Shown: piece after piece, positions 33,585 through 45,214 of the stretch
Position numbering within the stretch: the stretch's first letter is position 1
How the letters are laid out: each line of letters starts with the position of its first letter
From: Micrasema longulum
Lineage: Eukaryota > Arthropoda > Insecta > Trichoptera > Brachycentridae
Direction of reading: 5' to 3'
DNA length: 64,000 nt
NCBI GenBank assembly: GCA_022494885.1
Contig: JAGVSM010003621.1
Span: 111,312-175,311 of the forward strand
Notes under the pieces: generated by a model
The model's input: only the letters and a program-made list of their open reading frames with translations
Databases searched by the model: none
What the model was told of the DNA's origin: nothing
Position numbers and translations under genes: made by a program

Positions 33585-36500
33585 GAAAATAATAATATGG
33601 TAATACTAATTAAAATAGAATGCCATTTTTACTCGGGTTTAACAATTTTCCTTAAATTTATTTTGAATTTATTAAGAGATGTATTACATTACAGCAACGT
33701 TCTGGATTGCATCATAATACCAATTTAAGCCGGGCGCACAGTGGCCGGTAGCTGTTATCCGAGAGAAAAATAAAGTAATTACAAAAGGAAGATAACGAAC
33801 ATTTAATATTACGAAAAAACTTACCTGTTTATAGCTTGCCCGCCAATACGGAAGAAGATATTAAGTTTAAATTATACAAACAACATAAATTAAAACGATA
33901 TAACAGCTAATTTAAAATGATAATCTGTCGAGTATTAAAGAAACCCGTAGTAAGTAAGGTACTACGTAAGTTGGCACCATTGCGCAATGAGGATTAAAAT
34001 ATCTTACCGGAGAGAAAAAATATTTTGTTGTCCGATTTAGGATTTCTCCATAATAGGATTTAATATTCCGCCGGGCAGCTTTTAATTAGAAATAAAACTG
34101 TTAGTAGCGGGGAGGGGAAAATAATGGAAGAGGAAATACAGGGGCTTTTGAGAGGCAAGATGGAGAGGATGCGCTTTACTCTGCGTATATTCTTTTTGGT
34201 TATATAAAACACGTCGGAAGCAAATAACAATTTAAAGGTTTGAAATAATTCCATTGAAATAAATAATCGTAAACTATGCGTAAATATTGAAAAATGATTC
34301 AATGTTTAAAGAAAACGCGTAGAAGAGACAATTGAGTCTGAATTTTAGGTAATGAGAGATTGTTTCCGTTTCAAAAGATGTGGTAGGCACAAAAATAAAA
34401 TACCTACTTTCTAATATGGAAAAAAAGTAGAAATATTTGACCAAAAGAATACAATTTTAACTTCGAAGTTTTAACATTAAATTTAAAAGGATTGTCACAG
34501 AGGAAATGTCGACTGAGATCTGTTCTTCGCAAGAAAAATCATTATCAACGCAATTCACCGAGCGCAAAAAATAAATGAAGCTAATAATATTCCTCCTTGT
34601 TTATCGACTTGAAGCTAAAATGAGTCAACCTGCCCGAAGGTTGCATTGGAGTAAAAGTCTAACTTATTCATCCGTGTTATCAAATGATAAAAAAAACAAA
34701 AAGAACTAAGTCCGAGATTTAAAAAACACATTTGTACGTTGTTTGTAGGGTGGTGTTCGTATTTTATTATTTACAATATATTTAGTTGTAACACGAAACG
34801 TGTGTCCAGTTTTATAATCGAGTATTCTTCAGAAGGCAATCTGACGAAACGATGAAAGAGGGTACATATCTACTATTTATATTTACACGAACGCACTAGA
34901 GAGGAGAATTCTGAAATGACGACTTTACGGGTCGGTAGGGTGTGTGGGGTAGTGATAACATCGTCGGGAATTCGAATTAGCGTATTTTTCAAGTTGACTC
35001 ATTTCTTCGAACACTTAGTCATTGAAATGTTATCTTCGATCGAGGGGGTCTGAATACTAACGATCTTGATTTTTATATAAAATTTACAGCATCATTTGCA
35101 GAGTAAATGACACGAAAAAATGCTATCTAGATTATTATTAGTCTTCTAATCACTGTCCCTCGTGCGCGAGATCATTTCAGGAAAACAAAACAGCAGAAAA
35201 CAGACTCGGTTTCAAATTAAATTACAGCTTTCTGCGCGTTCTGTGTACAAAAATGCAGAGACGAGGGTGAAATGGCCGCGTGAAAAGACGATTCGCCGGC
35301 AGAGGGAGGGTACGCGCAGAAAGATAAATATACATCTCACTTAAACAATATTTCAGCAATATTCGCGGGTGAGGTTTAAAAATTCATACGTGATCTTCGT
35401 CCCGGTTGGCGCTTTTCGGGGATGTCATAAATAAGAAGGGATAATTCCGGGAGGAGACACAGAAATATGGTTACCCCGTATTACGGGGTTTCCGAACTAA
35501 AGAGGGGTCCCGAGTAGGTACTGCTGATTAATATGACCGTTTTCTCATTCAAATGTCACGCAGGACTCACTGAACATACAACTCGCTTTACAGTTTGTTC
35601 GGGATAGACTACTTTTATGAGATGTGAACACGAAATTACCGTATTAGAATTCAACGAAACTGTATCAAAGGTGCCGCTTGCATTTAAAGTGTGTTCGAGA
35701 AATGTCGTTCCGATAGAATAAGCAAAATTTCTCGTCAGGAATTTAAAATTAGATTTTCAGAGACTGAATAGCGCGCCTCGAGCGCACACATTGACTTAAC
35801 AAATTAGGGTTTTTTTCCAGTGCCGCGCCACCGCCACCGTGCGCCACTTTGACAGTCACGTGAATGGGCGTACCTTTGACCTACACTGGCTTACCAAAAT
35901 TGCCACAGGACTCTTTTACTGGACATTAATCTAACGAGACACTCGGAGCTACGGAAGATGAAGAAAAATACACTTGTGAATATGATATTCATATTTACTT
36001 AAGATATCGATTATCGTGTCGCTTTATAGTAAAACGTTAAGTATTTTCCCTATTTATAAAATAATTCATGAGTTGATCGTCGTAAAAATACGGAGGGTCA
36101 GTATCCGCCTCTAAAACCTTAATATTAAGCGGCGTGCTCGCGGCGGGCATTAGGTATCAGTTATCGGTAAATGGTACTGCCTGGTCCTAGTAGCGAACGA
36201 TCAATGAAAGTCGTGAAAACGTCCATGACGATAGGCGAAATGGCGGCAAGTTACGACAGCACTCTGGGAGATGGGAAGAAAAAACATTATTGTAATTACG
36301 TCACTCGCGACATGCTATTTGCATACTCATCGGTGGTCGGTGTCAAATGTATTACGTCAATGTGAAAAAAACAATAAGTTTAATATAATATTGCTAGCCC
36401 GGAGCGACAGGGTGACGTCTCTGAAAAACTAATTCTGAGATAATCTAACTTCGGGGTGTGCAAAGGGTCTGATTGAATTAAATTATTTGAAGTAGTTTAT

Positions 36501-38025
36501 GATTATTATATTTTCACACAGATTAACTAGCTAACTTCGAAAATCGGAAATTTCGGGTTCATCTCTGGGCTATCGATATGTGCCTAGTGATAATTTGGAT
36601 TAAAATCAATAATCGCGGATGTTTTGTACGACAATGATTTTATCCATCGCCATCGGTGCGTACACGTCGGAAATTGGATTAACAGATTTGAAAACGGTCC
36701 AATCACGCGACAAACGTAATAATCCCCCGAAGCGGTGCCGATGGCGACGGGGCATGCCGTGAGCAAATATAATATACCTGTATGTAATTGGACTGAATCG
36801 CGCTGATCGCGGGATCGGAGAGAGGTCAACATTTCGGGTTTCTCCCCGGCGTATTTCCATGTGGAATATAAAATAGTTTTCAGAAACCGACATAACTTTA
36901 TAAAGTTAAGTAAAAGGGTCGACAATAAAGTTTGGACATAAATATTTATACTACGCAACACGTTAACGTGAGATTCGCAAAACGGACCAAAAACATTAAC
37001 GATTCACATATTTATTTATACGCTGCGACATTCATTCGCAGGAGTATGATGGAGATATAGTGTACCGTAACAGTGTATTGACAGGAGAGTGACTTAATCA
37101 ACCCCAAAAAAACGTTACAGACATAAGAATAAATCTATCGAAGATTAATCTCGAAAGGTAATACAATCTTCCTCCCGAGGAATATACCGCCTTTCTCGGA
37201 GCCCCATAATGGGGGTGGAGGAGGGGAGGTGATAAGATACCCGGGGAAAGTTGAACAGCGGGAATACAGCCAGGAAATGGCAGCGTAAAGTTACAGGGAA
37301 CTGGCAACGAATGGAAAATGCCATCAATTGGCATCCTTGTACAGAATTAAGTATGATTAAACGAATCGATTTATAATCAAAGGCACGCGAAGATAATGAG
37401 GAGTCGATTTTCTTAAAATACAGGACATTCAATACCGTATTTTATGGTAAGATACAGAAAGCGAATAAGAGTTTTATTTATTTTTTTATACTTGTGTAAA
37501 ATAGTAACCAATGTTGCCGATTTAACAATTTTACGTATATTACTTATCTAGTGGCGAATCGAGTATTTCATTAAAACACCATCTTAATTATTGTTCCCGT
37601 TTTTCACCTATATAATAATTGAAGCGCATCTTACCATCGAATGTCAACATTATATTAATTATTTATTAACAGGTTCATTCTATTACATTTACAATGCCGG
37701 TATTCTTATGTTTTATGATTTTTAACAGCTTTGAAATAACGTAAAGTGACCACTAATAAAAAAGTAAATTCCCAACATATTAAACACATATTATATCATT
37801 AATACCATAAACTTTAAATAACATGATTTTAATAAGTAAAGATAAAAAAAAACATTATACTTACAATTTTTGTTACAAACATCGGCCTTAAGTCTGAATC
37901 CAAAAACTGGTCACTGAAATAAACATATCCAGAATTAAATAATCATGAAAATAGGTATTGATTGATTTGGTATTTATTTTGTAGAACTCCATATTTAAAC
38001 TTATAATATAAGAAGTCAAACACTG
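33585..38025. other. Mostly unique DNA, no gene recognised
   Basis: This is one of the longest stretches without recognised repeats. Reading frames reach 125 codons (36584-36961 minus), with overlapping frames on the same strand; none shows a family I know. 36600-37300 is less AT-rich than its surroundings and could hold host-derived functional sequence, but nothing in it can be named. Confidence 0.4.
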
Positions 38026-38030
38026 ATTTA

Positions 38031-38252
38031 TTATAATAATAAAAATACTTTTTAGTTTTTTTCCACTTTCATTTATAATTATTTTATATATTTTTTTACC
38101 AGTGACCGGGTTTTGTCATGACCGACATCGTCAGACTGGTGGGAGACTAAACAAATTTCTTTGTTATATACAAGTGCAAGCGAGGGTTGGAAATTTATAA
38201 AATAATTATAAATAAAAGTGGAATAAAACTATAAAGTATTTTTAGTATTATA
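38031..38252. mobile_element. MITE with 58-base arms, copy 2
   Basis: The left arm (38031-about 38088) and right arm (38196-38252) are near-perfect complements (TTATAATAATAAAAATAC against TTATAATACTAAAAATAC; TTTCCACTTTCATTTATAAT against ATTCCACTTTTATTTATAAT). The core has GACATCGTCAGACTGGTGGG and is shared with 26975-27170. ACTGATTTA occurs just before the left arm (38022-38030) and again at about 38297-38305, a possible target duplication if the element extends to there. Confidence 0.75.
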
Positions 38253-38469
38253 ATTAAAATGCAGTTCCACCAAGAAATGTCAGTAGAAAAACTAAACTGA
38301 TTTACTGTCGCGAAATTTTCGTTTTGATATTTTTTTATATTTGTAAAAATAAAATAAAGTGTTCAGTAGACTCAAATCAGTGTTTGATTTCTAATGTTAT
38401 AAATGAAAATTGTTTTAACATTATTTATTTACTAAATATATTACATAGCGCACTACTTTTTTTTTCTTT

Positions 38470-38655
38470 TAAAAAAAAAAAAAATATTCGAGTTCTTATG
38501 ATTTACTCAAATATTTAATTTTTTGAGGGCCATTTTCAACGAGTTGTAAATAACTCACTATTAGAAAATGGGAATCGAGTTGGGGTAGAGTGGGATTCGA
38601 ACCACGGACCTTTGGTCCTTGAATCGGAGACACTAGCCACAGGACCACAACTCGA
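38470..38655 (-). mobile_element. tRNA-derived SINE type B, copy 3
   Basis: The minus strand reads GTTGTGGTCCTGTGGCTAGT, GGTTCGAATCCCACTC (perfect B box), then TCTAATAGTGAGTTATTTAC and AACTCGTTGAAAATGGCC, ending in AAATATTTGAGTAAATCAT. This is the best-preserved copy of the family here. Confidence 0.8.
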
Positions 38656-39215
38656 TTTTAAAGGATGCACTGCTAATTAAACATTAAAAATAATCACGAC
38701 CGAATGTTAGATTCTCAAGTCAGTATATGATTCATTTTACTAGAAATATAAGCTGAAGATCTTATTAAACGGCAGAAATTTTCAGTCGGACTGAAAACTT
38801 TAATACGGTGAACATTTCGTCAAATTTAGACAACACAAATATCAATGGTAAAGTGTGCAAAGTGGCCACTGAAACCAGCTAATGACAGATCATAAGCCCT
38901 ATAAATGCCGAGACTTCTATATTCCGCTTTAAAAAATATTTGCCCTCTCTATTGCGATATATTTTAAATTTCAACGCAAATACCTTTAATTAATAATTAC
39001 ATCCGTTACTTTTTCTTGTGTTATGTATGGCTCGAAATATGTATATATTTTGTAATGCACATAAATGTATCAAATAAATACAATAATAACACTCGAAACA
39101 CCATTATGTGATTACTTATAAATCTCATAATTATCCATTAATTTTTTTTAAATGTTTTTTTATTTTTAGTATTTGTTTGCCTGTCATCAAAGTATTAAGA
39201 CTTACCAATATTACA

Positions 39216-39618
39216 CAATGAGGAACTTCAGCCCTACGGGAAATTTGTTACAAAAAATGTTTTTTTGCGCGCGGTAAAAATTAGAGCATTAAATTGTACG
39301 GCAAAATTTCTTGAAAATTTACAAAAAAATACAAAATAAAAACGCACTACTTTGAATGACGTCACTAGTTCATGTGAACCATCCAATGATATGAGAGTTT
39401 CGAAGGATATCCGGTTTGGTCACCGTAAACGAACCAATCGGAAGAACTGTCAGAGAAAAACCCCTGACGTCACACGCGGAGTTATTTCAAAAATACAAAA
39501 CTTAAAAAATCATAGCGCTGATAATAGTATATATAAAAATGACATTTTAAAAAAATTAGCTTAATTTAATTTTATAAACAAATAAAAAAGAAGAAAGAGA
39601 CACTGAAGTTCCTCATTG
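39216..39618. mobile_element. CAATGAGG-family MITE, copy 2 (complete)
   Basis: Perfect 16-base inverted ends CAATGAGGAACTTCAG at 39216-39231 and 39603-39618; matching outside bases (CA/TG) may extend them by two. The 403-bp interior carries TTGAATGACGTCACTAG, whose TGACGTCA is a perfect cAMP-response-element-type palindrome. The open frame 39352-39564 is fully inside and is not a credible protein. Related copies: 28541-28917, 41700-42081 (reversed) and 59578-59948. Confidence 0.88.
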
Positions 39619-39619
39619 T

Positions 39620-40390
39620 GCACAAAATTCCACGCTGTAGGCCTTGCTTATAACGTATTAAATTAAGATAATGTGAAAAAACACGAACACCTGATCTCCT
39701 GAAACGTATTTTTATGAAACGGAAATGAATTTATTACTTGTGTATAGTTACTAAGATACAAACAACACGATAAGTAAATATTTGTATCCACGTTACGTCG
39801 TTTTTTGAAAGCATCGAACTCAGAAAGTTTAAGTCTTTTGACAAATATTTTTGTCTATTAGATACTGGAATCTACAGCGGGCGGCCGACCCTCGGCACTA
39901 CTCGGTCTACCCGCTTCCCGCTTCCCACTTCCCACCCTATACCCGCCCGGAGAACGTAATCCGGAATAGACGATGATCCGTGCAGGCGACCTCCGGCATA
40001 CAGAGCAGTCCGGGTACACTCCCCGTGCCTCCACCATGCCTCACGCCTCACGCCTCATGCCCCATGGTGAGCTAGTGGAAGCTGAGTAAGAGAACAGGTG
40101 GAAACTACTACCCTTTGAGAGCTAATCGTTTCACTCAATATTTTCTATTCGTATCTGACTGTTTCATTCGTTCGATGTAAAATATTGGACGAAAAACAAT
40201 ACTGTTCTAATTTTACGAACGCCTCTCGTGTTCATACTATAGAGTGAATAGCGTATTTTTTACTTATACATATTTGCATGTTGTCGGTATTATTTCCGAA
40301 TGGCAATTTCTTTGAATAAAAAAAAATTACACAAAATAGAAATAGTAAAATAAATAATAATAAATAAAACAAAATTTTAAGTGCCAAAAT
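39620..40390. other. GC-rich patch, no gene recognised
   Basis: 39870-40070 is GC-rich with short direct repeats (CCCGCTTCCCGCTTCCCACT; GCCTCACGCCTCACGCCTCA). The rest is AT-rich. A regulatory role is possible but not shown. Confidence 0.35.
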
Positions 40391-40392
40391 AT

Positions 40393-40500
40393 TTCGCAGA
40401 CAGGACTAGATTTCACCCCCTAGGAAGTTATCAAGATTAACATATTACTACGGAGATGGAGAACATTTTTGAGAATAAATATGAAAGTTTAGGCATATAC
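40393..40500. repeat. Copy of the 8695-8830 dispersed repeat
   Basis: GATTTCACCCCCTAGGAAGT resembles GGATTTCCTCCCTAGGGAGT at about 8731-8753, and GGAGAACATTTTTGAGAA is the complement of the CTCAAAAATGTTTTCC segment there. The arms are diverged. Confidence 0.5.
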
Positions 40501-41307
40501 AGCCGATTTTCAGTGACAACGTTACACGCTGTGTAACATTTACCATTCTGTTTCGGAACACACACATGTCATTAATTCGTTGACCTGTTGATTTTTGAGA
40601 AGTTAAAAAACTGAACTCTTTATTGAAGTGGGAGTTTCATCTGACTGATTTTTTTTTCCTACTAGGCAACGCCTTAAAATAATTTTCAAAAAGTATACAT
40701 TAAATTTAACTGTTACAGACCCCTTATAGCTAAAAAATCACTTAACTTTTGGCCCCGTTTTACATTAATTTTCCGATATAACACTGTGATAAAAAATAAG
40801 GTGAATTGTTTTTAACTTTAAAAATATTTATTTATTCTTCTAAATCTATTTTATCGCCTTCAAAATTTTCCCTTCCCGATACAATACACTTATGCTAACG
40901 ATTTTTTCAATCCTCGAAACAATTGTTTAAGTAGATTTTCGTAATGGCCATTAAAGCACGCAGCGATTCGGTTTTTATCTCTTCAATCGTGTCAAAACGA
41001 TGCCCCCGGAGCGGTCTCTTAAGCTTAGGGAATAGCCAGAAGTCACACGGTGCTAAATTAGGCGAATACGATGGTTGTGGAACGATATGAGTTGGATTTT
41101 TGGGGAAAAGCACCAATGCTGTGTGAGACGGTGCATTGCCTTGGTGCAAAAACCAAGAATTGTCTGCCATAATTCTGGTCTCTTTTTGCGAATAGCTTCA
41201 CGCAAACATTGCATATCGCTAAAATAATATTCCTTGTTAACAGTTTGGCCCGGCGGAAGGAATTCAAAATGCACCACACCACGATAATCGAAGAAACCCG
41301 TTAACAT

Positions 41308-42285
41308 TTTTAATTTATTCAAAATTGTAAATTCAATATGGGATTGCCCTGAACTATTATCTCTCATCAACTTCAGGGTGCCTGGAAGAATGACTAGACG
41401 GGTGCCACCGTTTTGTAGCAACAATTCACGGACAGTGTATACTTGTAATGCCGTATTAAACATACTTCATGAACTCGGCAATAGTTATTCCCACGTATCT
41501 AATATATTTAGTGTAGGGTATTGTTCCTATAGAACAAACCTTTAGAACTTTTTCAAAGATGGTAAATGGTAATTATATTTATTTAATCATGCATTTCATA
41601 ATATATACAGTTTTTTGTTCACTTTGCCCAGCTGTATGAAACAGTACTAATGATTTTCTTTTTATATTACTTTAAAATATTTTATTATTCAATTTTGTTT
41701 TATAAATTATTTTTTTGTTAATAGACTATTAAACCAAATCAATTTTTTTTTTTCAATTTTTATATATCGTATTATCAGCGCTGCGATTTTTTAAAGTTTT
41801 GTATTTCTGAAATAACTCCGCGTGTAACGTCAGAGGTTCATTTCCGCTTATTTTCATTCAGTTCTTCCCATTGGTCCAGAAGCGACAAGCAGACCGGAAA
41901 TCTTCCATAGCTCTCAGATCATGGGTTGATTCACATGAATCAGTGACGTCATTCAAAGTAGTGCGTTTTTATCAAAATATTTTTTATTATTTTTTACATT
42001 TTCAAGAAACTTTGCAGTACAATTGAATGCTCTAATTTTTACCCCGCGCAAGAAAAGGCTAAGGGCTGAAGTTCCTCATTGTTTAAACTTTCTACTGAAT
42101 ATGTTGTATAATTTTTAGGTTAATTTTTAAATATAAATCTTGAATAATTTTTAGGTTTAATTTTTTTTATAAATGTTGGGTATAAGGAAATTTATGTTTT
42201 AAAAAAAAATATTAAGCCAAATATGTTAGTATTATAAATTTTTGTAAAAGGCAGATTTGCCGTTTATGTTAATAAAATAAATTAA
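41308..42285 (+). mobile_element. CR1-like LINE 3' end inserted in mariner
   Basis: The first 250 bases encode a C-terminal LINE segment (LINFRVPGRMTRRVPPFCSN, then NAVLNILHELGNSYSHVSNI). The same region is recognisable on the minus strand at 47240-47415 as LISFNVPKRTTRQTYQY. The 3' untranslated part shares GGGTATTGTTC with 4690-5108 and ends GTAAAAGGCAGATTTGCCGT...AATAAAATAAATTAA. AACAT occurs at 41303-41307 and 42286-42290 and fits a 5-bp target duplication; excising the element restores the mariner frame. A MITE lies inside (41700-42081). Confidence 0.85.
41700..42081 (-). mobile_element. CAATGAGG-family MITE, copy 3, inside the LINE
   Basis: The right edge reads CTGAAGTTCCTCATTG (42066-42081). 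The interior, in reverse, matches 39216-39618 and 28541-28917 (GCTCTAATTTTTACC, AGTGACGTCATTCAAAGTAG, AATAACTCCGCGTG). The other end carries GTTAATAGACTATTAAACC, matching AGTCTATTAAC near the right end of 59578-59948; its terminal repeat is not visible. Confidence 0.75.
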
Positions 42286-43064
42286 AACATGATCTTGATT
42301 TCTGAACGGCTTTGGCGCAATCTTTTCGGTCTTGACTCATCTTTTGCACGGTGTTCGCTTGAATGGTCGGTTCTTTCCGGATCTTTTACATAGATCCAAG
42401 TCTCATCTCCAGTTATCATGCATTTCATCTTATCCTGATGGTCAGAAAGCATTCTCAGAAAGACTTCAAAGCGACGCTGTTTTTCCAAAAAAAAATGCCT
42501 TTTAATAACCAAACGAAATTTTACTCTTCAGGCACAAAACATTTTTTAAACTGGTTTGGACAGATCCAAATGAAATGTTAACAGTATCAGCGAGGTCTCT
42601 AATCGTTAATTGACTATTTTTGAGTACCATATCTTTGATTTCCTTGGCGTGTTGTTCATCCGTTGATGTTGATGGTCTCCATGGGCGATTTTTGTCTTCA
42701 ACTCTTTCTCTGCCTTCTTCGAATTGTGTATACCACTTGTAAACATTTTTTGTGACATATCCTTGTCACCGTAGGCCTTCTGCAACATCCTCAACGTTTC
42801 GGCAGCAGAAATTTAATTCCGCAAACTAAATTTAACGCAACTTCTTCGCTCAACCAAATCAGACATTGCAAAAATCGCTAAATTAACTTTTTACTGTTCA
42901 CTAAACACGCGCACGTAACTATCGGACAAATGCTGATATTGACATGAAATTTGACACACATCGTGTCAGTGAAAGTACTACAAACCTAAAAAAAGATTTG
43001 CCAGAGTCGAAGAGCCGTGGTATTTTAAATTTAAAATTTCACTTTATTTTTTATCACAGTAGTA

Positions 43065-43430
43065 CGTGCATGAAATTCAATAAAAAAATGCTTATTACAA
43101 TAACGAAGAGTTGATAAAATCTAAAGTATTTTTATGGTGAGAATATCTACCCGAGAGGAATTCGGTAACACCGCACCATAGCACATAGTGGGAATGTGAA
43201 ACTTCACGAGGAAAGGCAAAACTCATTGGATTATTCAAAACCATTTCCATCTAGCGAAGACAGAGAGTTATTATTGCCGTATCACGAGAGAAGTCTATAA
43301 AAATGGTGATCCACTAAGCCCGGAGCTAAATTTCCCAAAACAAATGAATAAATTTACCGCTGCAGCAGGGTAACGGGGGGTAATATCGTCCGGAAATTAT
43401 AGGTAGGTGTGGGTACTAGATACAATATAC
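43065..43430. other. No gene recognised
   Basis: Unique DNA between the mariner and the hAT element; no coding or repeat signal seen. Confidence 0.4.
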
Positions 43431-43438
43431 ATAGATAT

Positions 43439-44406
43439 TAGAGATGTACCGACTAGTCGGCGACAAGACGGGAAAGCCGACTATCCGGCCACATTTGTAG
43501 TCGGCGTTAGTCGGTTTACTTATTCGTATTTCTATGCTAAAAAATAGGGTGATTGAAATGAAATCGTAACCTATATTAATAGTTTTTATTAAAGATTCAG
43601 TTTTACAGTTTTTAAATATAATCTAGGAATAGGAACTGTTCCTTTGGTATTCAACAATTGAACTTATGTAATTACTAGTGTAATTTTGACAAAAAAACAA
43701 GTTCTAAAAGAGAGCTTTTACAACTCTGAACCAAGAACTAACGTAACCTATTTGTTGTTTGTGTTAGAATCACATTTTCGGTTTTGTAACATAAGTAATT
43801 TAAAATTGAATATTTATTTAATTCAAATTAATTAATTATTAGTTTCTAACCTACAAATAAAAATATGTTACACGCAGTTACGTCACAGTGAGTATCATTT
43901 AAGAAATAATGGCAAACAAAATGTGTTAAAAGCATGTTACTCTTGTTCAATTATTTATATTTTTTTTATTAAAGGCAAATTGTGATATAAAAAAGCTAGA
44001 GTTTCTGCCCTTTCTGGCAGAATCCAATTTCTTTTTGTTTCATATATATTTCCAGCTTCGGAGAAAAGTCTCTCACTGTAAACGGAGCTGGCTGGACAAC
44101 AATGGTACGTGAACTTTAGCGTGGCGCGAAATTTGGGGGTATCTAGAACTGTTACGGCTCCACCACTCAAATGGGTCATCTTTGTGATTTATCACCGGTA
44201 ACGCACAGTAGGAGTGCAGTTCATGAGCTGCACTTGACTTATCATCATTAATATCTTCACGAACGAATTAATATGGCACGAAAATTGCCGGTGCCACACG
44301 AACTCCACCGAAAGCAATGATCGGCTTGGCCGACTAGTCGGCCTTTTTGCAACCGACAAGTCGGCCAGTCGGCTGGTCGGCCAAAGTCGCAGTCGGCCCA
44401 TCTCTA
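43439..44406 (-). mobile_element. hAT deletion derivative with 8-bp TSD
   Basis: The ends are TAGAGATGTACCGACT (43439) and the complement TAGAGATGGGCCGACT (ending 44406), each followed inward by clusters of GTCGG/CCGAC subterminal motifs. Perfect 8-bp duplications ATAGATAT lie at 43431-43438 and 44407-44414. At 968 bp it is much too short for a full hAT element, and only the C-terminal end of the transposase remains. Confidence 0.92.
43955..44179 (-). pseudogene. hAT transposase C-terminal dimerisation fragment
   Basis: The 74-residue frame contains PASSVYSERLFSEAGNIYET and continues KRNWILPERAETLAFLYHNL. This is the hallmark C-terminal dimerisation segment of hAT transposases. The zinc-finger and catalytic parts are absent: upstream the sequence runs almost directly into the terminal repeats. 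The ATG at its start is unlikely to be the original one. Confidence 0.88.
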
Positions 44407-44639
44407 ATAGATATGTACACATACACACGAAATGTGTAACCATCCCACGATTGCACTACGAGCGCTTATTAAGTTTACGCAATGTGAAATTGCTCAGTGA
44501 AAGCTTCGAGTATAATTCAATTTAAGGAAATTCAGCTGGAAATGTTTTAACTGAAACCATTTGCTGAATTAAAAATAAGAGTTTCAAATTATTGGGCTGA
44601 TGATTTTTATATTGAAACATGATTTATTTTGATGAAAGT

Positions 44640-45210
44640 AGACTGGAACAGCTGCCGAAATGCGATCTCTCTGAAAAATGGTGCTAAAACTATGTATGGC
44701 GGTGCACAAATGTCGAGACCCGTGCATTATGTGAGGCTGAGACTAGCATTATCGACAAAATCAAGAAAGGAGTGCTACGATGGTTTGAACGTGTAGAGCG
44801 TATGGTCGGTGACAGAACGGCTAAAAGTATTTTCGATACTAATGTTGATGGATGCAGAAAACGAGGAAGACTGAGGAAGACACGGCATGACCAAATTCAC
44901 CAAATACTTGAAGAGAGACATGTCAACAGTCGGAATAATAGTTTAGAGCATCGATGCTTTATTTTATTACAATTAAGTGAAGTTATCGCCCTGCTATTTT
45001 TGTGTATATATTTTTATAGTCTGTATTTATAATCAATGAACCTATACATCTGCTTGTATTCTAACAAATAAAATAAAATAATCGTCGTGCGTGCATGAGA
45101 AGATGTATGAATGTAAAGGAAGCGAGGCCCATATGCAAAAACAGAGTGATGTGCCGTCCTACCCTCTCTGCCTACCACCACGGGGAAGCGGAGGGGTGGT
45201 TTGTTTATTC
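44640..45210 (+). pseudogene. LINE C-terminal relic with a 150-bp insertion
   Basis: From about 44745 it reads IDKIKKGVLRWFERVERM, then GCRKRGRLRKTRHDQ and ILEERHVNSRN (in frame 44772-45032). After about 150 bases of AT-rich sequence ending AATAAAATAAAATAA (about 44940-45083), the LINE protein resumes with RRACMRRCMNVKEARPICKN (about 45084-45145) and RPTLSAYHHG. The same protein segment occurs at 63509-63690. The inserted piece looks like a retroelement 3' end. Confidence 0.75.
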
Positions 45211-45214
45211 GTTT

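Larger units (their letters stand above)
40832..42866 (-). pseudogene. Mariner transposase pseudogene, interrupted
   Basis: The likely original ATG is at 42864-42866 (MSDLVERRS...). The N-terminal DNA-binding part follows (LRMLQKAYGDKDMSQ, 42794 downwards) after one in-frame stop. The first catalytic aspartate is kept in MITGDETWIY (about 42410). The LINE breaks the gene at KIM|LTGFFDY. Beyond it come PPGQTVNKEYY and KRPELW. The second catalytic position reads HQGNAPSH, with glycine where aspartate is expected, and the third aspartate is kept in NLAPCDFWLFPKLK. It ends DKIDLEE then stop (40832). Stops, frameshifts and the lost aspartate make it inactive. Confidence 0.9.
40781..43062 (-). mobile_element. 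Full-length mariner relic split by a LINE
   Basis: Inverted ends ACACTGTGATAAAAAATAAG (left, 40781) and the complement CTACTGTGATAAAAAATAAA (right, ending 43062) are each preceded by TA (40779-40780 and 43063-43064), the invariant mariner target duplication. Removing the inserted LINE (41308-42285) and one copy of its 5-bp duplication leaves about 1.3 kb, the usual mariner length. The transposase reads on the minus strand. Confidence 0.92.

Noticed and set aside
36584..36961. 125-codon minus-strand frame, the longest outside transposons
   Set aside because: It overlaps another open frame on the same strand, shows no recognisable motif and has no splice context that I could support.
39352..39564. 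70-codon frame
   Set aside because: It lies wholly inside a MITE with perfect inverted ends.
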